A stretch of 64,000 nt of DNA, taken from Natronoflexus pectinivorans. GTDB taxonomy: Bacteria > Bacteroidota > Bacteroidia > Bacteroidales > Marinilabiliaceae. Position 1 is the first letter of the stretch, and each line of letters opens with the position of its first letter. Shown piece after piece: positions 18,646-29,370 of this stretch. Location of the stretch: assembly GCF_004345615.1 (NCBI RefSeq), contig NZ_SLWK01000010.1:93851-157850 (forward strand). Reading direction: 5' to 3'. The position numbers and the translations under genes are program-made. Under the pieces are notes generated by a model. It was not told where the DNA came from. It saw only the letters and a program-made list of their open reading frames with translations, and searched no databases.

Positions 18646-20910
18646 TTAAGCATTCTGTAGTTTTATCAGATTAAGTGCAGATCCGGCTCTGAACCATTCA
18701 ATCTGCTGCTGATTGTAAGTGTGAACAGCCTTAATAAAATCCTTTGAACCATCAGCATGAAGCAATTCAATGGTAACAGGTATATCGGGAGCAAACGATT
18801 CCAAATCAATCAGACTGATTACATCATCTTCCTGAATTTTGTCATAATCGGCTTCATTTTCAAAAGTCAGTGCCAACATTCCCTGCTTTTTCAGGTTGGT
18901 TTCGTGTATCCGGGCAAAACTCTTTACCAAAACAACACGCACACCTAAGTGACGGGGTTCCATGGCCGCATGCTCACGCGAAGAGCCTTCGCCATAGTTA
19001 TGATCACCTACCACGATGCTTCCGATTCCGTTGGCTTTATAATCTCTTTGTACCTGAGGGACTACTCCATACTCTCCGGTTAGCTGATTTTTTACACTAT
19101 CCGATTTATCGTTAAAATAGTTAATGGCACCTGTCAACATATTATTAGAGATGTTGTCGAGGTGTCCACGGAAACGCAACCAGGGGCCTGCCATTGATAT
19201 ATGGTCCGTAGTACATTTTCCTTTGGCCTTTATGAGAAGTTTTAGTCCTGTTATGTTGTTCCCGTCCCATGGTTCGAACGGACTCAAAAGTTGTAATCTT
19301 TCTGATTTTGGATCCACTACCACTTCAATGCTGCTGCCATCTTTGGCAGGAGCCTGGTAACCTGCATCCTTCACATCAAAGCCCTTTGGCGGCATTTGGA
19401 TCCCTGCTGGTTCATCCAATTTAACTTGCTCTCCATTTTCATTTACCAAGGTATCGGTGATGGGGTTAAACGTTAAATCCCCAGCAATGGCAAAGGCTGT
19501 CACTATTTCCGGTGAGGCCACAAAAGCATGTGTATTTGGGTTGCCATCATTTCGTTTGGCAAAGTTTCGGTTGAATGAGGTGATGATAGAATTAGCACGG
19601 TTTGGGTCGTTGGTATGACGAGCCCATTGGCCAATACATGGCCCACAGGCATTTGCCAGAACTACGCCTCCAATTTTGTCAAAGTCGTTTAAGAATCCAT
19701 CTCTTTCTACTGTATATCTGACCTTTTCCGAACCGGGAGTAATGGTAAATTCGGCTTTTGTCTTAAGTTTTTTATCAACTGCCTGGCGAGCAACAGAGGC
19801 AGCTCGTGAAATATCTTCATAGGAAGAGTTGGTACAAGAACCAATTAATCCTACTTCTAATTCTTTTGGCCAGTTATTTTTCTTTACCTCTTCTGCAAAC
19901 TGAGAAAGAGGAGTCGCTCTATCGGGCGTAAAAGGGCCGTTGATATGAGGCTCCAGTTCAGAAAGATTGATTTCGATCACCTGATCAAAATATTTCTCAG
20001 GATTGGCATACACCTCATCATCACCAGTAAGATGTTCCTTCACCTGGTTGGCTAGTTCTGCAACATCGGCACGTTCAGTTCCTATAAGATATTCGGCCAT
20101 GCTCTCATCGTACCCAAAAGTGGATGTGGTTGCACCAATTTCAGCACCCATATTACAAATGGTTCCTTTTCCTGTGGCAGACAGACTTTTAGCACCTTCA
20201 CCAAAATACTCAAGAATACATCCGGTACCACCTTTAACAGTTAAAATTCCAGCCACTTTCAGTATTACATCTTTGGCAGAGGTCCAACCGTTTAATTTCC
20301 CGGTTAGTTTAACCCCTATTAATTTCGGGAACTTTAGTTCCCAGGGCATTCCGGCCATTACATCAACAGCATCGGCGCCACCAACTCCAATGGCAACCAT
20401 TCCCAATCCACCGGCATTCACGGTATGGGAATCGGTTCCTATCATCATCCCACCGGGAAATGCATAGTTTTCCAAAACTACCTGGTGAATGATACCAGCA
20501 CCCGGCTTCCAGAAACCAATGCCATACTTATTGGATACCGACGAAAGGAAATCAAACACCTCCTTATTCATATTTAACGCACCTTTTAAGTCCGCTAAAG
20601 CACCATCTTTGGCCAAAATAAGGTGGTCGCAATGAACAGTAGAAGGAACAGCCGCCTTATCTCTTCCTGCTTGCATAAATTGCAACAAAGCCATTTGAGC
20701 TGTTGCATCCTGCATCGCTACACGGTCTGGAGCAAAGTCCACGTAAGACTTACCACGCTCGAAAGCACTCTCAGGCATTTCGCCGGAAAGATGCGTATAG
20801 AGAATCTTTTCAGTTAAAGTAAGCGGTCTGTTCAGGAGCTTTCTGGTCTCCTCAACTTTTTTTTCGTAACGGGCGTACACCCCTCGAATCATATCAATGT
20901 CAAAAGCCAT
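18646..20910 (-). CDS. acnA: Aconitate hydratase
   Basis: Interconverts citrate and isocitrate in the TCA cycle. At 754 residues it matches the mitochondrial-type aconitase. Cluster ligands are in [12 protein letters not shown] (first Cys) and [10 protein letters not shown] (the CxxC pair). The swivel domain carries [15 protein letters not shown]. The N-terminal [11 protein letters not shown] is typical for Bacteroidota. It appears monocistronic. The gene symbol is by family; naming of this type varies. Confidence 0.93.
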   Translation of the reverse strand: MAFDIDMIRGVYARYEKKVEETRKLLNRPLTLTEKILYTHLSGEMPESAFERGKSYVDFAPDRVAMQDATAQMALLQFMQAGRDKAAVPSTVHCDHLILAKDGALADLKGALNMNKEVFDFLSSVSNKYGIGFWKPGAGIIHQVVLENYAFPGGMMIGTDSHTVNAGGLGMVAIGVGGADAVDVMAGMPWELKFPKLIGVKLTGKLNGWTSAKDVILKVAGILTVKGGTGCILEYFGEGAKSLSATGKGTICNMGAEIGATTSTFGYDESMAEYLIGTERADVAELANQVKEHLTGDDEVYANPEKYFDQVIEINLSELEPHINGPFTPDRATPLSQFAEEVKKNNWPKELEVGLIGSCTNSSYEDISRAASVARQAVDKKLKTKAEFTITPGSEKVRYTVERDGFLNDFDKIGGVVLANACGPCIGQWARHTNDPNRANSIITSFNRNFAKRNDGNPNTHAFVASPEIVTAFAIAGDLTFNPITDTLVNENGEQVKLDEPAGIQMPPKGFDVKDAGYQAPAKDGSSIEVVVDPKSERLQLLSPFEPWDGNNITGLKLLIKAKGKCTTDHISMAGPWLRFRGHLDNISNNMLTGAINYFNDKSDSVKNQLTGEYGVVPQVQRDYKANGIGSIVVGDHNYGEGSSREHAAMEPRHLGVRVVLVKSFARIHETNLKKQGMLALTFENEADYDKIQEDDVISLIDLESFAPDIPVTIELLHADGSKDFIKAVHTYNQQQIEWFRAGSALNLIKLQNA

Positions 20911-21202
20911 AATAAAAAAGTGATTTTTGTCAGTTCAAAGTTTGTTGCTCAAAAATAAGCAAAATAATCCAGCTACAGAATAACAACCCATCTGATTACA
21001 TTGTTTACTAAGTTCTATGCTTTATTACATTCACTATTTAACAATACGGGCAATCCAGACACTATTGAGCTCTAAAATAGTGAATTATAAACAACAAACA
21101 TGGCTTACGTGTTGAATCCAGTCCTTATCTGTCATGAAAATGATGATATTCTCTTGAGAATTCGGTTATCATTTTGTAATTTTAAAATAGAGTCAGGGAA
21201 AT

Positions 21203-21664
21203 ATGAAACTACATTACAATCTGGACAAGAGTTTTGGGCCGGCAGGTGCTGTTGCCGGTTACTTTTTAATTGCTGTAGGAGTTGCTACCATATATCAATC
21301 TTTTTCGGGAGCAATACTTATTGTATTGGGGAGTTTCATGGCGTTTTCCAACACCGGAGCCTCCATTGACATTGATAACTTTAAGATAAGATTCTCCAAC
21401 AACTTATTCGGCTTTATCAGGTTGGGCAACTGGCAATATGTAAGTCCAAAAATGAAGATTGGCCTCTCAAATACAAAACTAACGTATAGAGTTTATAGCA
21501 TGAGCAACCGATCTATAGATGTAAAGAATTCTGACTACCGAATATATCTCTACAATGAAGACAATAAAAAAGGCCAAGCCATATGCAGGTTCAAGGAAAA
21601 AGAGGATGCCGAAGAAGAGTTAATTAAATTGAGTGACCTCTTAGGACTCGAAGTAAAGGATTAG
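21203..21664 (+). CDS. Small membrane protein of unknown function
   Basis: Not recognised. A 153-residue protein with two hydrophobic segments near 14-30 and 33-47. A beta-rich soluble part of about 100 residues follows, containing IDNFKIRFSNNLFG and RIYLYNEDNKKGQAICRFK, reminiscent of a PH-like domain. The C-terminus is helical and acidic. It stands alone before a terminator. The start is the first ATG that keeps the hydrophobic region near the N-terminus. Confidence 0.6.
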   Translation: MKLHYNLDKSFGPAGAVAGYFLIAVGVATIYQSFSGAILIVLGSFMAFSNTGASIDIDNFKIRFSNNLFGFIRLGNWQYVSPKMKIGLSNTKLTYRVYSMSNRSIDVKNSDYRIYLYNEDNKKGQAICRFKEKEDAEEELIKLSDLLGLEVKD

Positions 21665-21739
21665 AAAAAATAAAGGAAAAAGAGCATATAAGCATTCTTA
21701 AATAATTACATCCCGGAAGTTTTACAACTCATTTAAAAA

Positions 21740-21780
21740 TACGAGAAGGCAGAATCCCAATTGAATACTGCCTTCTCGTA
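21740..21780. terminator. Bidirectional rho-independent terminator
   Basis: A 13-bp perfect stem TACGAGAAGGCAG with its complement and a 15-base loop. It lies between the convergent genes ending at 21664 and 21800. Confidence 0.8.
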
Positions 21781-21799
21781 TTGAAATTTTATGTAGATT

Positions 21800-22480
21800 T
21801 TAGAATGAGTAACTCAATCCTAACTGAAGAACGTTGTTCTTCATTTTAAAGGCGTCTCCATCAAAATCACTAATATCCATCAATCCAAAATTATACCTTG
21901 CAAAGAAACCCAAACCAAAATCGAGTTTATAACCGGCACCAATGCCAAAACTCAAATCCAATCCTTTAATTTCATCTTTTATATCTTCTGATTCAGACTC
22001 AGTAAATCCCATAACTGAGACTTCATACTCATATTTCGCAGAGAGTAATAAGCTTATCTGGGGCCCGGCCTGGATATAAAATCCTTCAGATACGTAATAA
22101 TTAAACATCAACGGAATGTCAAGATAGTCAAGTTTCATTGTTACATCAGCTTCCATCCCAAAAAAGTCATCGAAGAAATCATCAAAGAAGTCATCGAAAT
22201 CATCATCAAAATCATCATCAAAAAAGGATTCTGATGCCTTTGCTCCCTTCATGGAGTATATAAGGCCGGGTTGAAAAGAAAGCCGCTCAGTTAAGAACAT
22301 CTCTCCATAGACACCGATAAACAAGCCGGTTCTCGAGTCCATATCAAAGTCATCATCATCAGAAGAGACGTTTGCAATATTAACTCCGGCTGTGGCACCA
22401 AAATTCATCTGTGCAAAAGAAGTCATTGCACCAGCCAACAAAAATGTGGTGGCTATAAAAACCAAAAGCACTTTTTTCAT
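21800..22480 (-). CDS. Outer membrane beta-barrel protein (porin family)
   Basis: A 226-residue barrel of the OMP_b-brl_2 type with a signal peptide (about 1-23, ending SFAQ). It has alternating strands such as YIQAGPQISLLLSAKYEY, and the C-terminal strand ends in Phe (LQLGLSYSF). A low-complexity insert made almost only of Asp and Phe lies near residues 80-107, in a predicted loop, encoded by repetitive GATGAT/TTTTTC codons. The function of the insert is unknown. Confidence 0.8.
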   Translation of the reverse strand: MKKVLLVFIATTFLLAGAMTSFAQMNFGATAGVNIANVSSDDDDFDMDSRTGLFIGVYGEMFLTERLSFQPGLIYSMKGAKASESFFDDDFDDDFDDFFDDFFDDFFGMEADVTMKLDYLDIPLMFNYYVSEGFYIQAGPQISLLLSAKYEYEVSVMGFTESESEDIKDEIKGLDLSFGIGAGYKLDFGLGFFARYNFGLMDISDFDGDAFKMKNNVLQLGLSYSF

Positions 22481-22544
22481 AATCTTAAGTATTAGTTAAT
22501 AATAGTAAGTACAAATTCGTAACTATTGCCAATAAAAGCAAAAA

Positions 22545-22574
22545 AAGAGGGATAATTAAATTATCCCTCTCTTA
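22545..22574 (-). terminator. Terminator after GAPDH gene
   Basis: The stem GAGGGATAATT with its complement, a short A loop and an A/T-rich flank. It lies between the GAPDH stop (22595) and the OMP start. In minus-strand orientation it follows gap. Confidence 0.75.
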
Positions 22575-22594
22575 AATATGTTAAAATCTTATTA

Positions 22595-23620
<1,026 letters not shown>

Positions 23621-23689
23621 TTAAGTGATTATTATACAGTAAAAAAAGAATTGCAATAACAGGTAAAGTGATTTTTCTCATTAGCGGTA

Positions 23690-23721
23690 CAAAAATATAA
23701 AATGATTACTAAACATTCAAG
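23690..23721 (-). promoter_or_regulatory. Candidate Bacteroidota-type promoter of gap
   Basis: On the minus strand TATTTTTG (fits the TAnnTTTG -7 box) is preceded, after about 20 bases, by CTTG (similar to the -33 TTTG). It lies about 80 bases before the gap start. This is a consensus match only. Confidence 0.4.
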
Positions 23722-23813
23722 CAATCACCTCCCTGATTCTCTGTGTGAAATGTGAAATGAAGTTAAATTGAAGAATTATTTCTCTAAAACAAAACAATAC
23801 TGCATGATACAAA

Positions 23814-23838
23814 AAAAGGAAATCCATGATTTCCTTTT
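23814..23838 (-). terminator. Terminator after small lipoprotein gene
   Basis: The stem AAAAGGAAATC with its complement, loop CAT and a U-rich end on the minus strand. It lies about 105 bp downstream of the 42-aa lipoprotein gene. Confidence 0.6.
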
Positions 23839-23943
23839 GCTCAAAGAATAACTTCGTCATTCTTTAATCCCGTATACAAACTCCTCTCAGGTTATTATGT
23901 AATAAAACCTACGTGATGTTGATATTTACAAATTACGTAAAAA

Positions 23944-24072
23944 TCAGGCCTTAGCGGGAACTTCTGTTTCAATTACCTGGCCATAAGCAGGACAATCCCA
24001 ACTACTTCTGCACGATGAGAAAGCAAGGGCAACCAGCAACAGAACAACAGCAACAGATGCAATTTTCTTCAT
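23944..24072 (-). CDS. Tiny lipoprotein, 42 aa
   Basis: A short gene found by reading the minus strand. It starts ATGAAGAAAATTGC and encodes a classic lipoprotein signal (MKK, then a Val/Leu-rich core, lipobox FSSC with Cys21). Only about 21 mature residues follow, including CPAYGQ. The stop is TGA. Such tiny lipoproteins are frequent and uncharacterised in Bacteroidota. It has its own downstream hairpin. It resembles the 56-aa lipoprotein at 26615 in layout (FSSC, then a second Cys-Pro). Confidence 0.65.
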   Translation of the reverse strand: MKKIASVAVVLLLVALAFSSCRSSWDCPAYGQVIETEVPAKA

Positions 24073-24274
24073 AACTTAGTTTTTAATGGTATAAAATTAG
24101 TGTAAATGCTTTATTCAGACAATAAAAATCTTAAGTTTATTTTTGATTGGATGATTCTATAACGTAAAACTAAGCACCTTGGTTACATTTTTTATAAAAC
24201 AAAAATGGCTCCTTATTTGTATTAAATATTTGAAACCCTTTATTTGTCGAGTAAAAACTGTAGCAAGAAAAAAT

Positions 24275-25282
24275 ATGAAAACATTTTTAATAAACGTATT
24301 AACAGTTTCTCTTATTGTGTTGTTTATGAATGGATGTAAAATGAATCAACCTGAACTTGTACTGAGCGGAGATGTGATTAACATGAATTCAGGAACTGTT
24401 TATTTACAAAGATTTGATGACAGAGTATTCAGAACCATCGATTCTGTTGAAATCATTGATGGTCGTTTCTCTTTTGAACCAGATATTGATTTACCCGAAA
24501 TATATGGTCTTGCAACCGAGAAGGAAGGCCGTTCCTTTCTCCTTTTTCTTGAAAAAGGAGAAATTCATGTAACTCTCGACCCTGAGAGCAACCATCGTGA
24601 ATCTAAAGTTGATGGCTCTTCCCTTCACGACCAGTTTGTTGCTTACAGAGAATTGGAAAATGTGAACATCCGTGAGTATATCAAAGAACACCCAAAATCA
24701 CTGGTATCAGCTTATGCCTTATATCGGTTTTTCTCGTTCCGCTTAACTCCGGAGGAATTGAGAACCAACATTGACTTGCTGGATACTTCACTCCATGATA
24801 CGCAGTATGTAAAAATAATGCAGCGCCTTTTAGGTATTTTTGAAGATGTGGCCATCGGTAAAAAAGCGCCAAATTTTTCGGCACAAAACCCCGAAGGCGA
24901 AGAAGTATTCCTATACGACAAATTGAATGGCAACTATCTGCTGGTAGAATTTTGGGCTTCGTGGTGTGTATTTTGCAGGCGCGAAAATCCAAACCTGGTT
25001 AAGGCGCATGATTTGTTCCACGAAAAAGGATTCGATATACTGGGTGTTTCTCTTGACAGAGATTTCGATGCCTGGGTAAATGCCATTGAAGATGACCATC
25101 TGAAATGGACAAATATTTCGGATTTAAAATTCTGGGCTAGCGAACCTGCTGCACTTTTTGGGGTAAGAGCGCTGCCTTCCAACTTCCTGCTTGACCCCGA
25201 AGGCAACATCATTGCTCAAAATTTGAAAGGTGAAGAGTTGTTTGTTTTTCTGGGAGATGTGTTGGCTGTTGAAATCAATTAA
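24275..25282 (+). CDS. TlpA-like thiol-disulfide reductase lipoprotein with DUF4369
   Basis: A periplasm-facing thioredoxin-fold protein. The ATG at 24275 starts a lipoprotein signal (MKTFLINVLTVSLIVLFMNGC); an upstream ATG at 24179 would add 32 unlikely residues. A DUF4369 beta domain covers about 20-120. The AhpC/TSA-like domain contains FWASWCVFCRREN, so the redox motif is CVFC. The family reduces disulfides or serves cytochrome maturation. It stands alone, so the partner is unknown. Confidence 0.85.
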   Translation: MKTFLINVLTVSLIVLFMNGCKMNQPELVLSGDVINMNSGTVYLQRFDDRVFRTIDSVEIIDGRFSFEPDIDLPEIYGLATEKEGRSFLLFLEKGEIHVTLDPESNHRESKVDGSSLHDQFVAYRELENVNIREYIKEHPKSLVSAYALYRFFSFRLTPEELRTNIDLLDTSLHDTQYVKIMQRLLGIFEDVAIGKKAPNFSAQNPEGEEVFLYDKLNGNYLLVEFWASWCVFCRRENPNLVKAHDLFHEKGFDILGVSLDRDFDAWVNAIEDDHLKWTNISDLKFWASEPAALFGVRALPSNFLLDPEGNIIAQNLKGEELFVFLGDVLAVEIN

Positions 25283-25668
25283 TCTGACTCTATATGCCTC
25301 TTTTCAAGTGTCTATAATTTGTATTTTAAGGTTCCCGAGTTCTCGGGAGAACTCGCCAATCCAGTCATTGGTTTCGCCGATCTTCGATTCCTCTGTGTGA
25401 GAAAATCTTTGACTTCGTCGATCTGACGATTCTCATGGCTCGTTTCATCTGTTTTTTGTTTTGGGTTCATGGTTTATGGTTTTGAGTTGATTGTTCCGCT
25501 TCGCGGAATTCTACTCTCTTCGTGCACTTCATATATTCTAATTTGTTTTTAAGTAACCACATGGGACTCGGTTTCAGGAATATTCCTAAAAATTGTGAAA
25601 ACTGTTTGTATTATCAATTGACATTCCGATTTTTGCAAAGTTTTTCTGATTAAATATTTTTAGGATTA
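25283..25668. other. Gene-free spacer
   Basis: About 390 bases. It contains a small palindrome GAGTTCTCGGGAGAACTC (25338-25355) and phrases like GTTTTGGGTTCATGGTTTATGG, which belong to the repeated AT-rich type seen in other spacers. No gene is seen. Confidence 0.45.
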
Positions 25669-26493
25669 ATGGGGATAGAAAAGGGGATATTTCAGCGAAC
25701 TGAGTTGCTCATGGGCAAAATGCGCATGGAAGCAATTGCGACAAAAAAAGTGATTATTTTCGGAATTGGCGGAGTGGGTAGCTGGTGCGCTGAGAGTTTA
25801 ATCAGAACGGGCATTCATCACCTCACCATTGTCGATTCAGACCGGGTGTGTGTAACCAATATTAACCGACAATTGCATGCCACATCCAAAACCGTTGGCG
25901 AGGTAAAAACTGAAGTTTTAAAAAAGCGGTTGTTGGAAATAAATCCAAAAGCAAGCATTACTGCCATACAAAAAATTTATAATCAGGAAAATCACGCCTC
26001 TTTTGAACTAGAGAAATACGATTACATCATTGATGCCATCGACAGTTTGGGCAGTAAAATTCACCTCATCAGAATGGCCACCAGAACCAATGCCAAATTG
26101 TTTTCATCCATGGGAGCTTCATTAAAAATTGACCCCACCCGCATAAAAGTGGCTGAATTTTGGGATGTAAAAGGTTGTCCGCTCGGCTCCAGGGTAAGAA
26201 AAATGATTCGCAAAGGCGACCTTCCGGCTAAAAAATTCCTTTGCGTTTACAGCGATGAACTTTTGGAAAATGCAGGAGAAGGCTCCAGTTGTGGCACAAC
26301 TGCTTGTCTTTGTCCGAAAGCCGTTGTCGCACCGGGTGACCCGGAGCTGGCCAACCACGAATGGTGCAGCAAAAAAGCTGTAATAAATGGTACTGCAGCA
26401 CATATCACTTCAATATTTGGGTTTACCATTGCAGGGTTGGTGGTTCAGGATATTTACCATGAAGTGGAAAAAGTTGAGGTTGCTTGTTGTTAG
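25669..26493 (+). CDS. tcdA: tRNA threonylcarbamoyladenosine dehydratase
   Basis: An E1-like (ThiF/MoeB superfamily) ATP-dependent enzyme that cyclises t6A37 in tRNA to ct6A. The motifs are IFGIGGVGSWCAESLIRTGIHHLTIVDSD (nucleotide binding, about 30-58), TNINRQLHA, and C-terminal GTAAHITSIFGFTIAGLVVQDI. At 274 residues it matches the TcdA/CsdL group rather than MoeB. It is of interest that trmO, which also acts on t6A37, lies at 61.9 kb. Confidence 0.88.
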   Translation: MGIEKGIFQRTELLMGKMRMEAIATKKVIIFGIGGVGSWCAESLIRTGIHHLTIVDSDRVCVTNINRQLHATSKTVGEVKTEVLKKRLLEINPKASITAIQKIYNQENHASFELEKYDYIIDAIDSLGSKIHLIRMATRTNAKLFSSMGASLKIDPTRIKVAEFWDVKGCPLGSRVRKMIRKGDLPAKKFLCVYSDELLENAGEGSSCGTTACLCPKAVVAPGDPELANHEWCSKKAVINGTAAHITSIFGFTIAGLVVQDIYHEVEKVEVACC

Positions 26494-26614
26494 GGTTTAT
26501 AGTTTTGAGTTCAGGGTTTTGGGTTTTAAGTTTTGGGTTTTAAGTTTAAAGTTTAAGGTTTCGGAGCGTAGCGGAGTCCCGCATAGCGGGAAAGGTTGAC
26601 TACTACCCTAAACC

Positions 26615-26785
26615 CTACTCCTTTTCGGGAGCTACCTGAGCCATATCAAATTTACCGACCTTGTAAAGGGAGTTTTCGCTCTCGAATTGGCTAAATCGAC
26701 AAGGGCATGGTTTAAAAACACTACAGCTGGAGAACAAAAGCAGAAGTATAAACAACCGTAAAGATATTTTAATATATTGCCGCAT
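26615..26785 (-). CDS. Small Cys-rich lipoprotein, 56 aa
   Basis: A short minus-strand gene. The protein starts MRQYIKISLRLF, followed by a Leu-rich core and lipobox FSSC (Cys21). The mature part of about 36 residues begins CSVFKPCPCRFSQFES. Charged start, hydrophobic core and lipobox make it credible as a real lipoprotein. No homologue is recognised. It lies isolated in a repeat-rich spacer. Confidence 0.6.
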   Translation of the reverse strand: MRQYIKISLRLFILLLLFSSCSVFKPCPCRFSQFESENSLYKVGKFDMAQVAPEKE

Positions 26786-27670
26786 TTTGAGGTAATTAAG
26801 AATACTATCTTTTATACTTAGATTTCAATTTAAAAGTTTCATGATTATAATTTTTCCCGATGAAATTTTCGAGATTTCTCCCTTTGGTCGAAAAGACTAA
26901 GCTTTCGTGGTATATTGCTTTGAATGGGGTTCGTGTGAAAGGCATTACGGTTAATTTAGTTACGTTAGCCCTGATATCTTCGTAGCAGATAAACATCTAT
27001 CCAAAGTACCCAAGGGGCGTTAGCCCTGGCATCTAACCTACAAAGTTACAAATCACCACAAATCAGTAAGGTTCATTTTTAATCTGCTCCCCATTCCAAA
27101 TGCACAATTAATCTTTTAGATTTCAGGGCTACCGCCCCTCTGGTTACTACGCTTGATGCTTAATTCTACGAAGATTACAGGGCTACGCCCCTGAGATACA
27201 GCAAATCAAAAACCATCAGTTGTCATCACAATATTTGCATTGTCAATAATCATCCTCTTATGTGTCGGATGGCAACCATCATGGATGTTTCACGTGTTTA
27301 CAACTTGTGTTCCCAATGATTCGGGAGAACTTGCCAGATAATCATCAAAATTTGCGAGAACAAATATCAAGTAAAACCAGAATTATCTCCAGCGCTCCCC
27401 CCAAGCCCGTTCGGCCGAGACTTCGGTGTGAGACTTCGGTGTGAGACTTCGGTGTGAGCTCAGTCGAACACTCAGTCGAACACTCAGTTGAACACTCAGT
27501 CGAACACTCAGTCGAAGCCAATGGGAAAAGCCAATGGGAAAAGCCAAACGCACTATTCAATCCCATTTTTAACTTGTTCATGTATCTCGCATCAGCATTT
27601 TACGACAATTTCATAATTCCGGCAGACTTATAAATACATAATTTTGTAGATTTGTGCAAAACCCAAAGGC
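26786..27670. repeat. Repeat-rich non-coding spacer with short tandem arrays
   Basis: About 880 bases. Three copies of a GGGCTA...GCCCCT type motif occur near 27010, 27125 and 27180. Then GAGACTTCGGTGT is repeated three times (about 27417-27453). CACTCAGTCGAA follows about five times (27468-27517, one copy with TTGAA), and CCAATGGGAAAAG occurs twice. No gene is seen. Confidence 0.6.
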
Positions 27671-28630
27671 ATGGCACTTTTAATCACACTTACAATTACC
27701 ATCATTTTGCAGTTTTTTGCGGCCGCCGTAGCTGTAAAACTTACCAGGGTTACAAAATATAACCTCTCATGGATTCTGATTTCATTTGGATTCATTTTTA
27801 TGGCAGTGCAAAGGTTAGCCGAATTACTGCCTTTTATTGCCGATGTTGAACCTCAAACTTACCGGCTATTCTATATTTGGCTTGGAGCCATTACCAGCCT
27901 GTTTTTTGCCGGAGGGGTATTTCTAATACAGAAAATCTTTCAGTACATGAAAGAGGTTGAAATGCAAACACGTAACCAGGAGAAAGCTCTTCTCAATGCC
28001 ATCATTCAGGCCGAAGAGCGGGAGCGTCGCCGTTTTGCCACAGAAATCCACGACGGTCTCGGACCGTTGTTATCGACCATCAAAATGTCCATCAGTTCAT
28101 TGGCAGCAAATGAGGCAAACGATGCCAACCTATCAGTTATAAAAAACACCAACATTGCCATTGGCGAGGCCATTAAAAGTGTGCAGGAAATTTCAAACAA
28201 CCTGAGTCCGCACATGCTTAAAAACTTCGGTGTGGCAAAAGCCATCCGAAACTTCATCAATAAAGTGAACCAGAGTAAAGGACTAAAAGTAACGTTAAAA
28301 ACCAATGCTCTTGACATCAGATTTCCGGAAGGCATAGAGATATTGGTTTACCGTTCGGTTTGTGAGCTTATAAATAACACCATAAAGCACTCCGAGGCCA
28401 CAAAGGTTGAAATAGACTTCCAGGTAAGAAACAGCTTAATTGAGTTGAAATACAAAGACAATGGAGTTGGATTTGATACTCAAAACCTGTTTGCAGATAA
28501 AAAAGATTCGGGCACCGGGTATTTTAACATGTTCAGTCGAATAAAATCACTTCACGGAACCATGGAGGTGTTTTCAAACAAAAACAAAGGCGTTTATGTA
28601 ATCATAACAATTCCGGCAAATGAAAAATGA
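27671..28630 (+). CDS. Sensor histidine kinase, NarL-type (HisKA_3)
   Basis: A membrane histidine kinase of 319 residues. Three hydrophobic segments (about 3-24, 33-55 and 66-90) and no separate periplasmic sensor domain are visible. The dimerisation/phosphorylation motif is EERERRRFATEIHDGLGP with His127. The HATPase N box is NNTIKHSEA, and a G box GTGYFNMFSRI follows. It overlaps the response regulator by 11 bp. The pair lies immediately upstream of the Hdr-like operon, so control of that operon is a reasonable inference. Confidence 0.9.
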   Translation: MALLITLTITIILQFFAAAVAVKLTRVTKYNLSWILISFGFIFMAVQRLAELLPFIADVEPQTYRLFYIWLGAITSLFFAGGVFLIQKIFQYMKEVEMQTRNQEKALLNAIIQAEERERRRFATEIHDGLGPLLSTIKMSISSLAANEANDANLSVIKNTNIAIGEAIKSVQEISNNLSPHMLKNFGVAKAIRNFINKVNQSKGLKVTLKTNALDIRFPEGIEILVYRSVCELINNTIKHSEATKVEIDFQVRNSLIELKYKDNGVGFDTQNLFADKKDSGTGYFNMFSRIKSLHGTMEVFSNKNKGVYVIITIPANEK

Positions 28631-29276
28631 CAGAGAAAAAATTAAGGTATTTTTGGTGGATGACCACACCCTTTTCTTAAACGGCCTTGCCATGCTGTTA
28701 AGCTCCATGCCGGAAATGGAAATCATTGGCAAAGCCTTTAATGGCAAAGAGTTTATCGAAAAACTCCCTGATAACATGCCGGATGTGGTATTGATGGATA
28801 TTGCCATGCCTGAAATGGATGGCATAGAAGCAACCCGAAGAGCACTGGAAATCAACCCGCAATTAAAAATCATAACGCTTTCGATGTATGATGACCAGGA
28901 ATATTATACCAAAATGGTTCAATGCGGTGTAAATGGTTTCATACTAAAGGACAGTGATATACAGGAGGTTCGAAATGCTATTTCCACCGTTGCCGACGGT
29001 GGAAACTATTTCTCCCACGAATTACTGCGAAACCTGATTCTTACCCAAAAACAAAAAGAACATCATAGCACCACCGAAGACGACCTCTCCGGCAGAGAAC
29101 TGGAGATACTTATTGAAATTTGTCAGGGGCTTTCCAACAACGATATTGCCGAAAAGCTCTTCATCAGCAAACGTACCGTTGAGAAACACCGGGCCAACAT
29201 CCTTCTAAAAACAGAATGTAAAAACACGGCCAGTCTTGTGGTTTATGCAATTAAAAACCAGTTAATTGAAATATAA
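28620..29276 (+). CDS. Response regulator, NarL/FixJ family
   Basis: A 218-residue transcription factor. The receiver domain has the acidic pair DD at 14-15 and phospho-acceptor Asp60 in VVLMDIAMPEMDG, plus the conserved Lys near 109. The C-terminal LuxR-type helix-turn-helix spans about 155-215 (ELEILIEICQGLSNNDIAEKLFISKRTVEKHRANIL). It is translationally coupled to the upstream kinase. Its target is probably nearby. Confidence 0.92.
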   Translation: MKNDREKIKVFLVDDHTLFLNGLAMLLSSMPEMEIIGKAFNGKEFIEKLPDNMPDVVLMDIAMPEMDGIEATRRALEINPQLKIITLSMYDDQEYYTKMVQCGVNGFILKDSDIQEVRNAISTVADGGNYFSHELLRNLILTQKQKEHHSTTEDDLSGRELEILIEICQGLSNNDIAEKLFISKRTVEKHRANILLKTECKNTASLVVYAIKNQLIEI

Positions 29277-29370
29277 ATAGGTATTTATACTACCTCTATA
29301 TACGTATTTCCTCCCATTATAATAGGAGAAAACAAGGCTACTTTTGATTTGCTAAACCAAATCGAAAACA

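Noticed and set aside
20003..20467. 154-aa plus-strand ORF
   Set aside because: Shadow frame antisense to aconitase.
27417..27545. CRISPR array
   Set aside because: Units are 12-13 bp directly adjacent with no unique spacers and no cas genes.
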